This document shows positions 16,343-24,220 of a stretch of 64,000 bases of DNA, one piece after another (the stretch's first letter is position 1; every line of letters starts with the position of its first letter). Source of the stretch: Candidatus Anaerobutyricum avicola (GTDB taxonomy: Bacteria > Bacillota > Clostridia > Lachnospirales > Lachnospiraceae); assembly GCA_019113845.1 (NCBI GenBank), contig DXGQ01000010.1, forward strand, positions 124,001 to 188,000, written 5' to 3'. Both the position numbers and the translations under genes were made by a program. The notes below the pieces were generated by a model, which made no database searches, was not told where the DNA came from, and was given only the letters and a program-made list of their open reading frames with translations.

Positions 16343-16371
16343 ATGATAGAAGAAATGTGAATCCGTATCAA
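16343..16371 (-). promoter_or_regulatory. Probable promoter of the two-component operon
   Basis: Minus strand TTGATA (16366-16371), 17 bp, TATCAT (16343-16348). A perfect TATAAT also occurs at 16332-16337 but lacks a good -35. Confidence 0.6.
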
Positions 16372-16387
16372 GAATTTTGGGGGCTTG

Positions 16388-16412
16388 TCATTCCCTCATT
16401 TTATGGGAATGA
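16388..16412. repeat. Hairpin between the permease and kinase genes
   Basis: TCATTCCC (16388-16395) pairs with GGGAATGA (16405-16412) around a 9-nt loop. It is placed as a terminator for the permease gene but has no U-tract on the minus strand. Confidence 0.45.
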
Positions 16413-16431
16413 ATAAATGATTCTGTTGATT

Positions 16432-17871
16432 TTAATAACCGACCGCATGAAAATGAGGGTTGTCTGTTTTTGTCTGATGTTCCTTTCTTTTCCTTGCCGC
16501 CCGGTACGCGTCACTTTCCATCGCCATCACCTGATGAACCGGCAGAGGCTTGAACAGTTTCAGTTTCATGACCTTTTTGATCCAGATCGCGGAGTACACG
16601 CCAAGGGCAACAAAGATAGCGGCGCAGATGCCATAAATCTGCATCCGGGTATCCGGATTGGCATCAATATTGATGATCATAAATACATTTCCTGCCGCGC
16701 CGATGAGCGGACAGAGGATTCCTCCCGGAGCTTTGAAGGTACGCGGCGCTTTCGGCAGCCGGTGTCTCAAGATCAGCACGTTGATGTTGGAGATGATATA
16801 GGCGATCATCCAGAAAACGCTTCCGATGAGGATCAGAAAAGACAACTGGCTGGTGGTGGATAATCCTGTGGCGTTGATCAGGATCATCACTCCGCCGATG
16901 GATAAAATCCCCACATACGGCGCGCCTTTTTTGTTTTTCTTCCCGAAGACTGCCGGGAGCAGGTTGATCTTTGCCATTCCCGCGCAGATATAGGACAGGG
17001 AACTGATGACGGAGTTCACTGTGCTGACCACCGCGAAGATGGAAACCAGAGCCATCCAGATGACGCCGGCATTGCCGAGGAGTGACCGCCCGTAAAGGAC
17101 ATGAGGGGAATTATCCGCCGCCAGTACTTCCCATGGCGTATAATTATGCATGCCGAGCACCACCAGAACTTCCATCACACAGACGATGACCAGACTTAAG
17201 ATCATTCCCAGGGGAATGTTTCTCCGGGCGTTTTTTACATCCTTTGAGATGGGAATGATGAACTCACATCCAAGGAAGAGGAAGAACGCCAGACCCACAT
17301 AGGAAAAAATCTCTCCGAAGTCCATGGTCAGCGTCAGCGGCTGCTCCACCCTGGTCCCGGTGCCGATGCCGAAGATTCCCAGCAGTCCGAGGAGGACCAG
17401 GGAAATGATCAGACCGTAAGCCACAAGGTTCTGTATCTTTGCAAAAATGTCAAGACCATTTAAGTTGGCGGCAATGAGGACCACCAGCAAAATGACACAG
17501 AACACATTCGACGGGATTCCGGTGTTCAACACGCTGTTCATGGTATTTCCGAACATGGCACATTCCACGCTGCCACAGATGGTGTTGCAGACAAGGTAGC
17601 CGCCCACCATGGATATGATCGCCGCGAAAGGTCCCATACATGCCAGCGTGTACTGGGCAAGACCACCGGTAAGATTCGGCATCAGCGCGTTGAGCTCCGA
17701 CAAGGACAATGCCGTCATAATGTTGACAAAGCAGGCAATGACCATGGCGATGATAAAACTGATCCCAAGGCTTCCTGCGCCCTGTCCCAAGGACATGAGG
17801 CAGCTTGTCGCCACGATCAGTCCAACGCCCACCGCTATGACACTGGGCAGACCTAATTTCTTTTCATTCAT
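16432..17871 (-). CDS. APC-family amino acid permease
   Basis: 479 aa with about 12 hydrophobic segments. TM1 carries GVGLIVATSCLMSLGQGAG, the broken-helix substrate motif of the amino acid-polyamine-organocation family; TM3 and TM6 features (AMFGN, FLFLGCEFIIPISKDVKNA) also fit. Family role: uptake or exchange of amino acids or amines. A PII signalling protein is encoded 32 bp upstream on the same strand, and amine/amino-acid oxidoreductase genes lie before that, so it probably imports the substrate of that module. Confidence 0.9.
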   Translation of the reverse strand: MNEKKLGLPSVIAVGVGLIVATSCLMSLGQGAGSLGISFIIAMVIACFVNIMTALSLSELNALMPNLTGGLAQYTLACMGPFAAIISMVGGYLVCNTICGSVECAMFGNTMNSVLNTGIPSNVFCVILLVVLIAANLNGLDIFAKIQNLVAYGLIISLVLLGLLGIFGIGTGTRVEQPLTLTMDFGEIFSYVGLAFFLFLGCEFIIPISKDVKNARRNIPLGMILSLVIVCVMEVLVVLGMHNYTPWEVLAADNSPHVLYGRSLLGNAGVIWMALVSIFAVVSTVNSVISSLSYICAGMAKINLLPAVFGKKNKKGAPYVGILSIGGVMILINATGLSTTSQLSFLILIGSVFWMIAYIISNINVLILRHRLPKAPRTFKAPGGILCPLIGAAGNVFMIINIDANPDTRMQIYGICAAIFVALGVYSAIWIKKVMKLKLFKPLPVHQVMAMESDAYRAARKRKEHQTKTDNPHFHAVGY

Positions 17872-17903
17872 ACTATCGCCTCCCTTAGATTCGGTGTCTT
17901 ACC

Positions 17904-18251
17904 TTATACCAGCGCGGAAGTTCCTTCTTCCCCGGTGCGGATCCTTATGATATTGCTGACGTCGGAAATAAAGATCTTGCCGTCGCCGATATGTCCCGTA
18001 TAGAGTTCTTTTTTCACCACATCAACCACAGAATCAATCTTTTCATTTTCCACGTAGAGAATGATCATCTGTTTTGGCAGAAGTTCCATGTCTTCCACCG
18101 CGTCGGCGGCATATTCATAGGTGCCTTTCTGAGTCCCGCAGCCCATGGCCTGCAGGACGGTCATGCCGTGGACGCCGATTTTACTTAAGGCGTGTTTTAA
18201 CGCTGCCAGACGATACATTGAGGTTATGATTTCAATTCTTGACATTTTCAT
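17904..18251 (-). CDS. PII-family nitrogen regulatory protein
   Basis: 115 aa from ATG at 18249-18251 (GGAG ten bases upstream). It has GCGTQKG leading into the T-loop, LPK after it, and the C-terminal PII signature TGHIGDGKIFIS followed by RIRTGEE. Family role: trimeric sensor of ATP/ADP and 2-oxoglutarate that binds transporters or enzymes. Aligned to E. coli GlnB with no gap, the uridylylated Tyr51 position is Ala, so control by uridylylation is unlikely. Pairing with an APC permease instead of AmtB is unusual and suggests it gates that permease. Confidence 0.92.
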   Translation of the reverse strand: MKMSRIEIITSMYRLAALKHALSKIGVHGMTVLQAMGCGTQKGTYEYAADAVEDMELLPKQMIILYVENEKIDSVVDVVKKELYTGHIGDGKIFISDVSNIIRIRTGEEGTSALV

Positions 18252-18325
18252 AATAGCCACTCTCCTGTTCCTGTTTTTATGATTTCTGTTTCTTATCGTC
18301 GATCGTTATTCTCATTTATGTCAAA

Positions 18326-18347
18326 CCGCCGGCACTTCTGCCGGCAG
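18326..18347 (-). terminator. GC-rich hairpin between flavoenzyme and PII genes
   Basis: CCGCCGGC (18326-18333) and GCCGGCAG (18340-18347) form an 8-bp stem with a 6-nt loop, followed on the minus strand by GTTTGAC. It could attenuate read-through from the oxidase genes into PII-permease. Confidence 0.55.
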
Positions 18348-18363
18348 TATAGCATGCGGTTTT

Positions 18364-19491
18364 TCAGGCTTTTGCCCGGAAGCGGTCATACCGGAGTTCA
18401 TGAAGATCCACCGCCGTCGTCTCATGAAGCGCCAGCTGTGAAAGCACCGTTCCCACTGCCGGCGCGATGCCGAAACCGTGTCCGGAAAATCCACAGGCAA
18501 GGATCAGGCCGGGCACTTCTGAAACCGGGCTGATGACCGGCACTTTGTCGGCGCAGAGGTCCATCCATCCCGCCCAAGTCCGCACAATCTTGGCGTCCTT
18601 AAGGATCGGAAAATATTTGATGATGCCCCGGCAGGTGCTCGGCGCAGATATGCTGCTGGTCACCGGCGTGTGGTTATCTTTGGTAAATCCTTCCAGACCG
18701 GAAGTTCCGCCGAAGACGAAGGAACCGTGTTTGGTCTGATGTCCGTAGAAATCCGCCTCCGCTGTACCGAGCATCTGGTCAAACATCGGCGGCTGTGCTT
18801 CCGTGACCAGGGCTTCCAGCATGGCCGGCTGCATGGGGATATCAATCCCCACCGTGGCAGCGATGTCCCGGCTGCCAAGCCCGGCGGCGAGGATGACCGT
18901 GTCACACTCATATACATTTTCCGCTGTGATGACCTGCCGGAGATGGCCCTTGATCTTCTTTAAGGCGATCACCGGTTCTTCTGTGATAAACCGGGCGCCC
19001 AGGCGGCGCGCCATCTTATAATATCCCAGCGTCGTGGTCAGCGGATTGGCATGCCCGTCTGTCGGACACCAGCTGGCGCCGATCACTTCATCGGATAAGT
19101 ATGGGTTGATGGCACGGACCTCGTCTCCGTCGATCATCCGCACATCAAGGCCGCAGGCCCTTGCCCGGTCGGCAAGCCCCTGCAAAATCTCCAGGTGTTT
19201 TTCGGTCTTTCCAAGACGCAGGTTGCCGTCCTGATGGTATTCACAGTCCACTTCCAATTCCTCGGAAAGAGTCGGCCACAGATTTTTAATGCCGTACATA
19301 GCCAGGGGCAGTTCTCTCGGGTCACGCCCAGACTGGCGCACGCCGCCGCCGTTGCGGCTGGAACCTCCGTTTCCGATATCTTTGCTGCCCTCAAGTACGA
19401 GAACCGAACAGCCTTTTTTTGTCAGATAGTAGGCGGCGGCGCAACCGATGATCCCACCGCCTACGATGATAACGTCTGCGTGATTGTTCAT
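18364..19491 (-). CDS. FAD-dependent oxidoreductase, DAO/HcnC-like (beta subunit)
   Basis: 375 aa. The dinucleotide-binding motif VIIVGGGIIGCAAAYYL is at residues ~7-23, and GGSSRNGGGVRQSGRD follows. Near the C-terminus DLCADKVPVIS, then ACGFSGHGFGIAPAVG, close the FAD site. This is the D-amino-acid oxidase fold shared by sarcosine oxidase beta, glycine oxidase, HcnC, opine oxidase B and dye-linked proline dehydrogenase. With the three subunits encoded next to it, it should be the amine/amino-acid dehydrogenase subunit. The substrate is not evident. Confidence 0.9.
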   Translation of the reverse strand: MNNHADVIIVGGGIIGCAAAYYLTKKGCSVLVLEGSKDIGNGGSSRNGGGVRQSGRDPRELPLAMYGIKNLWPTLSEELEVDCEYHQDGNLRLGKTEKHLEILQGLADRARACGLDVRMIDGDEVRAINPYLSDEVIGASWCPTDGHANPLTTTLGYYKMARRLGARFITEEPVIALKKIKGHLRQVITAENVYECDTVILAAGLGSRDIAATVGIDIPMQPAMLEALVTEAQPPMFDQMLGTAEADFYGHQTKHGSFVFGGTSGLEGFTKDNHTPVTSSISAPSTCRGIIKYFPILKDAKIVRTWAGWMDLCADKVPVISPVSEVPGLILACGFSGHGFGIAPAVGTVLSQLALHETTAVDLHELRYDRFRAKA

Positions 19492-19494
19492 CCC

Positions 19495-19812
19495 CTACAC
19501 CTCTCTTTCCTCATTTGCCAGAATATACATTTCCGTCGGCCGCATCGGCGCCCGGGAGGTCGCCGGTTCCAGACACGCCGGAGATACATTCAGTTCGCGG
19601 GCTACGATACTTTTCACCAGTTTGGAACAGGTCTGGCCCTGACAAAGTCCCATGCCAGCCCGCAGGTAACGGCGGATTTCCGCGATAGTAAACATTCCGT
19701 CGTGAACTGCCCGGCGGATTTCCCCTTTGGTCACTTCCTCACACCGGCAGATGATCATGTCATCATCCGGCGCCGGTACAAATGGTCCGATATCTCTTGA
19801 TCTGTCATTCAT
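19495..19812 (-). CDS. BFD-like [2Fe-2S] protein
   Basis: 105 aa. MIICRCEEVTKGEIRRAV and GMGLCQGQTCSKLV supply the four cysteines (C-x-C and C-x4-C) of the bacterioferritin-associated-ferredoxin-type cluster. In the HcnABC / opine-oxidase / proline dehydrogenase relatives this domain is fused to the FAD/NAD subunit; here it is free. It overlaps the preceding gene by 4 bp and is followed after 3 bp by the DAO-like gene, so the subunits are probably made together. It should pass electrons within the complex. Confidence 0.9.
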   Translation of the reverse strand: MNDRSRDIGPFVPAPDDDMIICRCEEVTKGEIRRAVHDGMFTIAEIRRYLRAGMGLCQGQTCSKLVKSIVARELNVSPACLEPATSRAPMRPTEMYILANEEREV

Positions 19813-21431
19813 CGTGCTGCTCCTCCTTCCTTTGGGGCATCCTTTCCTTCTCTGGAAGGATTCTTATAAAACCGGGCTCTCATCGCCATCCCGGCGGGTA
19901 CTTTTATGGTAAGAAGCGCGGTCTGATCAAAGGCTTTCGCCGTCTTTACATCAAGAACACTGGCAGGACAGAGCTCTTTTCCATCCCGTCCCAGCGCAAT
20001 GCCGTTCTCTCCTTTTTCCGGGAGCAGCAAAAATTCATAAGGCAGCGTCACGCTGGCAAAACCGCCGCCGATCTCTTCGTCTACCAGGAACACTGCCTGG
20101 CCGGAGCAGGCTGCCACGCACATGCCGCAGCCGATACATTTTGCATCCTCAACCACATACGGCAGCGCCGTGATATTATCTCCGATGGAAATGCATCCCT
20201 TCGGGCAGGCGTCCTGGCAGGGATTGCACGGAATATTCTGCGTACATTCCATGACCGGGTGAATGCCGACCCTCTTGGTGACGCCCGGGAAGCGCAAGAT
20301 CTCGTCATCGGCCACAAAGCCGTGTTTTAACAGGTTCTCGGAAACCGGGATGCCTTCTTCCGTGGTCTCGATTTTCTTTCCTTTCTGTCCCGGCGCGAAC
20401 ATGCCCTGCCTGAGACTTAAGAGCTGACCTTCCAGCATCTCTTTTCCTGTCTCTGCCGCCGCATCGTCCACATAGCCAAGATATCTTGCCGCCGCCAGAC
20501 CGGCCATTCTTCCCTCAATCATGGCGGAGCTGGCTTCCTCGATACCGGAGACGTCGCCGGCCACGAAGATTCCCGGCACAGAGGTCTGGCCGTCTTCGTC
20601 ACAGACCGGCACCTGGCCGCCCTTCGCCGGATTATCCTCCATCCGACAGCCTGCCATTTTTAAAAGCTGGGACATTGGCGAAAGTCCCACGGCAAGACAG
20701 ATGGTGTCCACATCAAAATGTTTCTCCGTTCCCGGCACAAACTGAAAATGTTCATCCACCTGGGCGATGGTGACGCCGGTGACGCAGTCTTCTCCCTCCG
20801 CCTCCACGATAGTGTGGCTTAAGTAGAACGGCACGCCGGTTCTTGCCACTTTTGCCGCGTGAACACCGTATCCGCCCACCTGTGGCGCGGCGTCAACCAG
20901 GGCGACCACCTCACAGCCACACTGGAGAAGCTGGAAACTGACGACCAGTCCCACATTTCCGGTACCGAGCATCAAAATCTTACTGCCCGGCTTTACACCG
21001 TGCAGATTCATCATCGTCTGCGCGGCTCCGGCGCCGATGACACCCGGGAGCGTCCAGCCGGGGAAGGTGACCATATTTTCCGAGGCGCCGGTGGCCACGA
21101 GAATAGCGTCCCCTTTATAATGGAAGAGTTTCTCTCCGATTTTTACAGTGACTTCTTTATCAAGATAAAGGCCTTCCACGGTGGCGCCCAGCACCACCTT
21201 TACGCCGGCGTCCGCCGCTTCCTTCAGAAGCTGCTGTCCGATGCGAAATCCACGGATTTTTGCCTTATGTTCTTTGGAACCGAAAAATTTATGTATCTGT
21301 TTAAATAACTGTCCGCCCGGCCGGTCGTTCTCATCGAAGACCACCACACGCATTCCTTTCTTCGCCCCTTCGATGGAGGCGGAAAGTCCTGCCGGACCGG
21401 CGCCCACAACGATCAAATCAAATCTTTCCAT
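19809..21431 (-). CDS. FAD/NAD-binding oxidoreductase with ferredoxin domain, HcnB-like (alpha subunit)
   Basis: 540 aa. FAD motif VVGAGPAGLSASIEGAKKG at residues ~8-26, second nucleotide-binding motif MLGTGNVGLVVSFQLL at ~155, and the C-terminal FAD motif VPGIFVAGDVSG at ~290. Residues ~390-450 add a ferredoxin module with CNPCQDACPKGC and CIGCGMCVAAC, sufficient for two 4Fe-4S clusters. The N-terminal ~340 residues match the alpha subunit of HcnB/OoxA/sarcosine-oxidase-like complexes, while the ferredoxin insertion is typical of anaerobes and suggests ferredoxin or NAD(P) as acceptor and not O2. Confidence 0.9.
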   Translation of the reverse strand: MERFDLIVVGAGPAGLSASIEGAKKGMRVVVFDENDRPGGQLFKQIHKFFGSKEHKAKIRGFRIGQQLLKEAADAGVKVVLGATVEGLYLDKEVTVKIGEKLFHYKGDAILVATGASENMVTFPGWTLPGVIGAGAAQTMMNLHGVKPGSKILMLGTGNVGLVVSFQLLQCGCEVVALVDAAPQVGGYGVHAAKVARTGVPFYLSHTIVEAEGEDCVTGVTIAQVDEHFQFVPGTEKHFDVDTICLAVGLSPMSQLLKMAGCRMEDNPAKGGQVPVCDEDGQTSVPGIFVAGDVSGIEEASSAMIEGRMAGLAAARYLGYVDDAAAETGKEMLEGQLLSLRQGMFAPGQKGKKIETTEEGIPVSENLLKHGFVADDEILRFPGVTKRVGIHPVMECTQNIPCNPCQDACPKGCISIGDNITALPYVVEDAKCIGCGMCVAACSGQAVFLVDEEIGGGFASVTLPYEFLLLPEKGENGIALGRDGKELCPASVLDVKTAKAFDQTALLTIKVPAGMAMRARFYKNPSREGKDAPKEGGAAR

Positions 21432-21442
21432 CTCTTCTCACC

Positions 21443-21769
21443 TCACATTTCCTTCTTTGCGCTGACACCGTACTGTGTACGCACATCCATCCCCTCTCTT
21501 AATGGAGTGACGCAGGTGCGGATATTCGGTTTGCCGTCCACGACCATGACACAGTCCGTACAGCGTCCGATGGCGCAGAAGATACCGCGGGGCTTGTGCG
21601 CCCGTTTCGTATAGCGGTGAACCATGACGCCCGCCGCTTTTAACGCCGCTGCGATCGGCTCTCCCTCACAGCCGTACAGTGTCTTTCCGTCGTAGGTGAA
21701 AGCCACCTGCTTTCCTTTTTCTATCTCCCCCAAAATGGGATGTTCCTTTATTCTTCTTTCCATTTCCAT
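21443..21769 (-). CDS. [2Fe-2S] ferredoxin-like subunit (HcnA-like, Fer2_4)
   Basis: 108 aa from ATG at 21767-21769, with GGGAGG eight bases upstream. The Cys set GCEGEP, FCAIGRCTDC and RTCVTPL fits the plant-type [2Fe-2S] fold of HcnA and sarcosine-oxidase-alpha N-terminal domains. It lies 11 bp before the FAD/NAD subunit and would complete a four-polypeptide dehydrogenase with the FAD/NAD, BFD-like and DAO-like proteins. Confidence 0.9.
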   Translation of the reverse strand: MEMERRIKEHPILGEIEKGKQVAFTYDGKTLYGCEGEPIAAALKAAGVMVHRYTKRAHKPRGIFCAIGRCTDCVMVVDGKPNIRTCVTPLREGMDVRTQYGVSAKKEM

Positions 21770-21785
21770 CTGCGCGGCCTCCCTT

Positions 21786-22934
21786 CTACGCAAGCTGCGG
21801 CTGATTCCACAAGTTTAATTTTGTTCCGATGCCCCGCTTGAGCGCGTTCCGGTAACATACCGTGCCCCATGCCACATCTTCCACCGGCATGCCTCCCACA
21901 GAGTAGACCACGATCTCATCTTTCTTACGGTGAACGGGAACCTTTCCGGTAATCACATCTCCCAGATCATCCACCTGATCTTTTGTCATCTTTCCATCGT
22001 GTATCAGGTCCATACAGTGGACTGCCGGAATCGGGATGGATTCGTAAGCCGGATACGGCATCTCATCCTCCCATGCTTCGTAGAGCATGATGTTGTCCGC
22101 CACATTTCTTGCCCTGTGAATGAGAAAATCATCATCAAATCTGGCAGCGGCCGGACAACTCAACACAGCGCCTGGCTTTATCCATTCTTCCCGGATATAC
22201 GGGTACTGGGAAATGTCTCCCGTCGGGCTGGATGTGGCAATGCTCACGATATCACAGCCTCGGACCGCTTCCTCATCGGTTCCCACGATGCGGACTTCCT
22301 TAACGGACGGATAGGTTTCTTTTACAAATTCTGCAAACTCCCGGGCGGATCTGGATTTTAAGCTGCTTCCCTTGATTTTTACCTTCGTGATGGAAGGCCG
22401 CACAGCCATGGCAGCGGCAAAAGCCGTCTTTCCCATGACACCGGGACCAATGATACCCATTGTGTCCGCGTCCTCCCTTGCAAAATATTTATAGCCGACG
22501 CCAGGCACCGCCCCGGTCCGGTAGGCGCTTAAAATATTGGCAGACATATAGGCCACCGGTGCGCCGGTATCCTTGTCATTTAATGTCAGCATGAGGATGG
22601 AACGGGGAAGGCCCTTCTTATGATTTTCAATATTGGAACCGTACCACTTCATACCTGCCATATCGAACTTGCCGCCCAGATACGCCGGCATAGCCATGAA
22701 CCGCCGGTCCGGACCGTCCGTCGGCATGTTCGGGAATGGCGACTGTTCCGGGAACACCATCATCACCCCGTGGGAGTTGCCGTTGGCGCCGCCCATACGG
22801 TAATCGCCCTTTTTCATCAGTCGGAACATTTCCTCAATCGCTCCAATGCAGCCCGGCATATCTTTCACGCCGGCTTTTACCATGTCTTCTTCGTTCAAAT
22901 ATAAAAAATCAACTTCCGGATATGTACTCATCAT
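21786..22934 (-). CDS. Ornithine cyclodeaminase / mu-crystallin family protein
   Basis: 382 aa from ATG at 22932-22934 (AAAGGAG upstream). The Rossmann motif GIIGPGVMGKTAFAAAMA is near residue 155; KWYGSNIENHKKGLPRSI and SAYRTGAVPGVG are family hallmarks upstream of it. Members include ornithine cyclodeaminase, alanine dehydrogenase and ketimine reductases, all of which pass through a cyclic or substituted imine. At ~380 aa it is longer than classical ornithine cyclodeaminases (~320-350). As first gene of the flavoenzyme operon it may process the imine formed there, as in opine catabolism; this is inference. Confidence 0.87.
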   Translation of the reverse strand: MMSTYPEVDFLYLNEEDMVKAGVKDMPGCIGAIEEMFRLMKKGDYRMGGANGNSHGVMMVFPEQSPFPNMPTDGPDRRFMAMPAYLGGKFDMAGMKWYGSNIENHKKGLPRSILMLTLNDKDTGAPVAYMSANILSAYRTGAVPGVGYKYFAREDADTMGIIGPGVMGKTAFAAAMAVRPSITKVKIKGSSLKSRSAREFAEFVKETYPSVKEVRIVGTDEEAVRGCDIVSIATSSPTGDISQYPYIREEWIKPGAVLSCPAAARFDDDFLIHRARNVADNIMLYEAWEDEMPYPAYESIPIPAVHCMDLIHDGKMTKDQVDDLGDVITGKVPVHRKKDEIVVYSVGGMPVEDVAWGTVCYRNALKRGIGTKLNLWNQPQLA

Positions 22935-22989
22935 TCTGTCTCCTTTCTTTTCTATGTGTTCCTGACAAAAGAAGTCAGGGACTTTTCTT

Positions 22990-23028
22990 ATGAAAGAGAA
23001 AAGACGCCGGATTTTGTTTTCCGACGTC
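22990..23028 (-). terminator. Terminator-like hairpin between araC-type gene and oxidase operon
   Basis: Minus strand GACGTCGGA and TCCGGCGTC (23003-23028) pair over 9 bp with one wobble, then TTTTCTCTTT. A possible extended -10 promoter (TGGTAAACT, about 23045-23055) lies just upstream, so it could be either the regulator's terminator or a leader attenuator. A second small hairpin, CCTGAC/GTCAGG, lies at 22961-22979. Confidence 0.6.
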
Positions 23029-23090
23029 CTTGTCTTTACGTTTTTAAAGTTTACCACGAATCCGGGAAAAAAATTGTAAAAAACGGAACC

Positions 23091-23936
23091 TCATATCTTT
23101 TCTTCGATGAGATGACGGCTGTAGTGCACCTTACAGATGAGCTTCTCATAAGCTTTAGGCGTCACGCTGGCGAATTTCTTAAAATCCCGGATCAGCTGCG
23201 GCTGATCATAATACCCGAAATCCACCGCCATATCGGTAAGCCGCTCTTTCTGCTGTTCTATCCGGGATTCCATGGAGTTCATGCTGGTCAGCACATTTTG
23301 AAACTGCACGATCTTACAGAGAAACTTCGGCCCGTATCCCAGTTCCTCGTTAAATACTTTATTAATATAGCGGGAGCTGTAGCCGGTCTCTTCCTCCATC
23401 TGACACACTTTAATCTTTCCTCCCGTCTCATAAATCCTTCCGATGGAATGATCCACCAGCACATGAGCGCAGGAGGCCGCTTTTCGGCTCTCCCTCTCAA
23501 AAAGACGGCCGTATTCTTCTAAAAATGTGTGCACGCACCCTTCAAAAGTCGTCTGTTCTTCCATCCTTTCCAGAAAATCCCTGCAGGTGGTGATTTCCGA
23601 AAGATCCGCTTCGCAGCTCACCAGCTCTCTGGGAGAGGCATCAAGAATACATGGCCGCACACCTGGCAGAAACCGCACGCCAAAGTAAGTATGCCCGAAT
23701 TGAAACAGCGTCTTCTGGCAGGCAAGCACCGTACCGCAGGCCCGGGCATTCATGATGCCGCCGCCATATTCAAAAACCAGATCGATGCAGCCGTCGGGCA
23801 CCGCCGAAATCTCCTCTTTCCCCTGCATCGTCCACCGGTAAAAATGTAAGATACCGTACCGGGCACAGATGGCCTTGTAGTAATAATCCGTATGTATGAC
23901 AAAATATGGCTGAATCAGCTTCATTGACTCATGCAT
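23091..23936 (-). CDS. AraC-family transcriptional regulator
   Basis: 281 aa. The N-terminal ~150 residues form a DUF6597-like sensory domain (VPDGCIDLVFEYGGG, YFGVRFLPGVRP). The C-terminal ~100 residues contain two helix-turn-helix units: VCQMEEETGYSSRYINKVFNEELG and MAVDFGYYDQPQLIRDFKKFASVTP split by a linker. The gene lies just upstream of, and on the same strand as, the oxidase-PII-permease genes and probably controls them. ATG at 23934-23936 follows AAAGGAAG. Its own promoter (24064-24092) is followed by a terminator-like hairpin in the leader. Confidence 0.9.
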   Translation of the reverse strand: MHESMKLIQPYFVIHTDYYYKAICARYGILHFYRWTMQGKEEISAVPDGCIDLVFEYGGGIMNARACGTVLACQKTLFQFGHTYFGVRFLPGVRPCILDASPRELVSCEADLSEITTCRDFLERMEEQTTFEGCVHTFLEEYGRLFERESRKAASCAHVLVDHSIGRIYETGGKIKVCQMEEETGYSSRYINKVFNEELGYGPKFLCKIVQFQNVLTSMNSMESRIEQQKERLTDMAVDFGYYDQPQLIRDFKKFASVTPKAYEKLICKVHYSRHLIEEKI

Positions 23937-23986
23937 AAAAAGACTTCCTTTCGCGCTAAACTGATGTTGTAATCCTGTGAAAAAGA

Positions 23987-24024
23987 AAAAGGCGTATCCA
24001 CTTATGCAGTGAACACACCTTTGT
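23987..24024 (-). terminator. Terminator-like hairpin in the araC-type gene leader
   Basis: Minus strand: a ~14-bp stem with several wobble pairs around a TGCATAA loop, followed by a T-rich tail. It lies downstream of the promoter at 24064-24092 and upstream of the regulator start, so it may attenuate the regulator or end transcripts from the MATE gene. Confidence 0.55.
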
Positions 24025-24063
24025 CGTTCTTTCTATTATTATGCTTATTATTTCCAGAGAACA

Positions 24064-24092
24064 AATATACCAGCCGGATCATCCTTTGTCAA
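24064..24092 (-). promoter_or_regulatory. Sigma-A promoter of the AraC-family gene
   Basis: Minus strand TTGACA (24087-24092), 17 bp, TATATT (24064-24069). The implied leader is ~120 nt. Nothing else is seen in the 284 bp between the MATE gene and the regulator except the hairpin at 23987-24024. Confidence 0.8.
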
Positions 24093-24220
24093 TAAGTCTC
24101 TCTCTTGACTTTTCTGTCTTTATTTCCCGTTTAAAATATTTTATTATCTTCTGCTTACCGGGCGGAAAACTTTATTATTTTCTGTTTTATTCCTGCAGCA
24201 TCCAGTCAGCTAATCGTACA

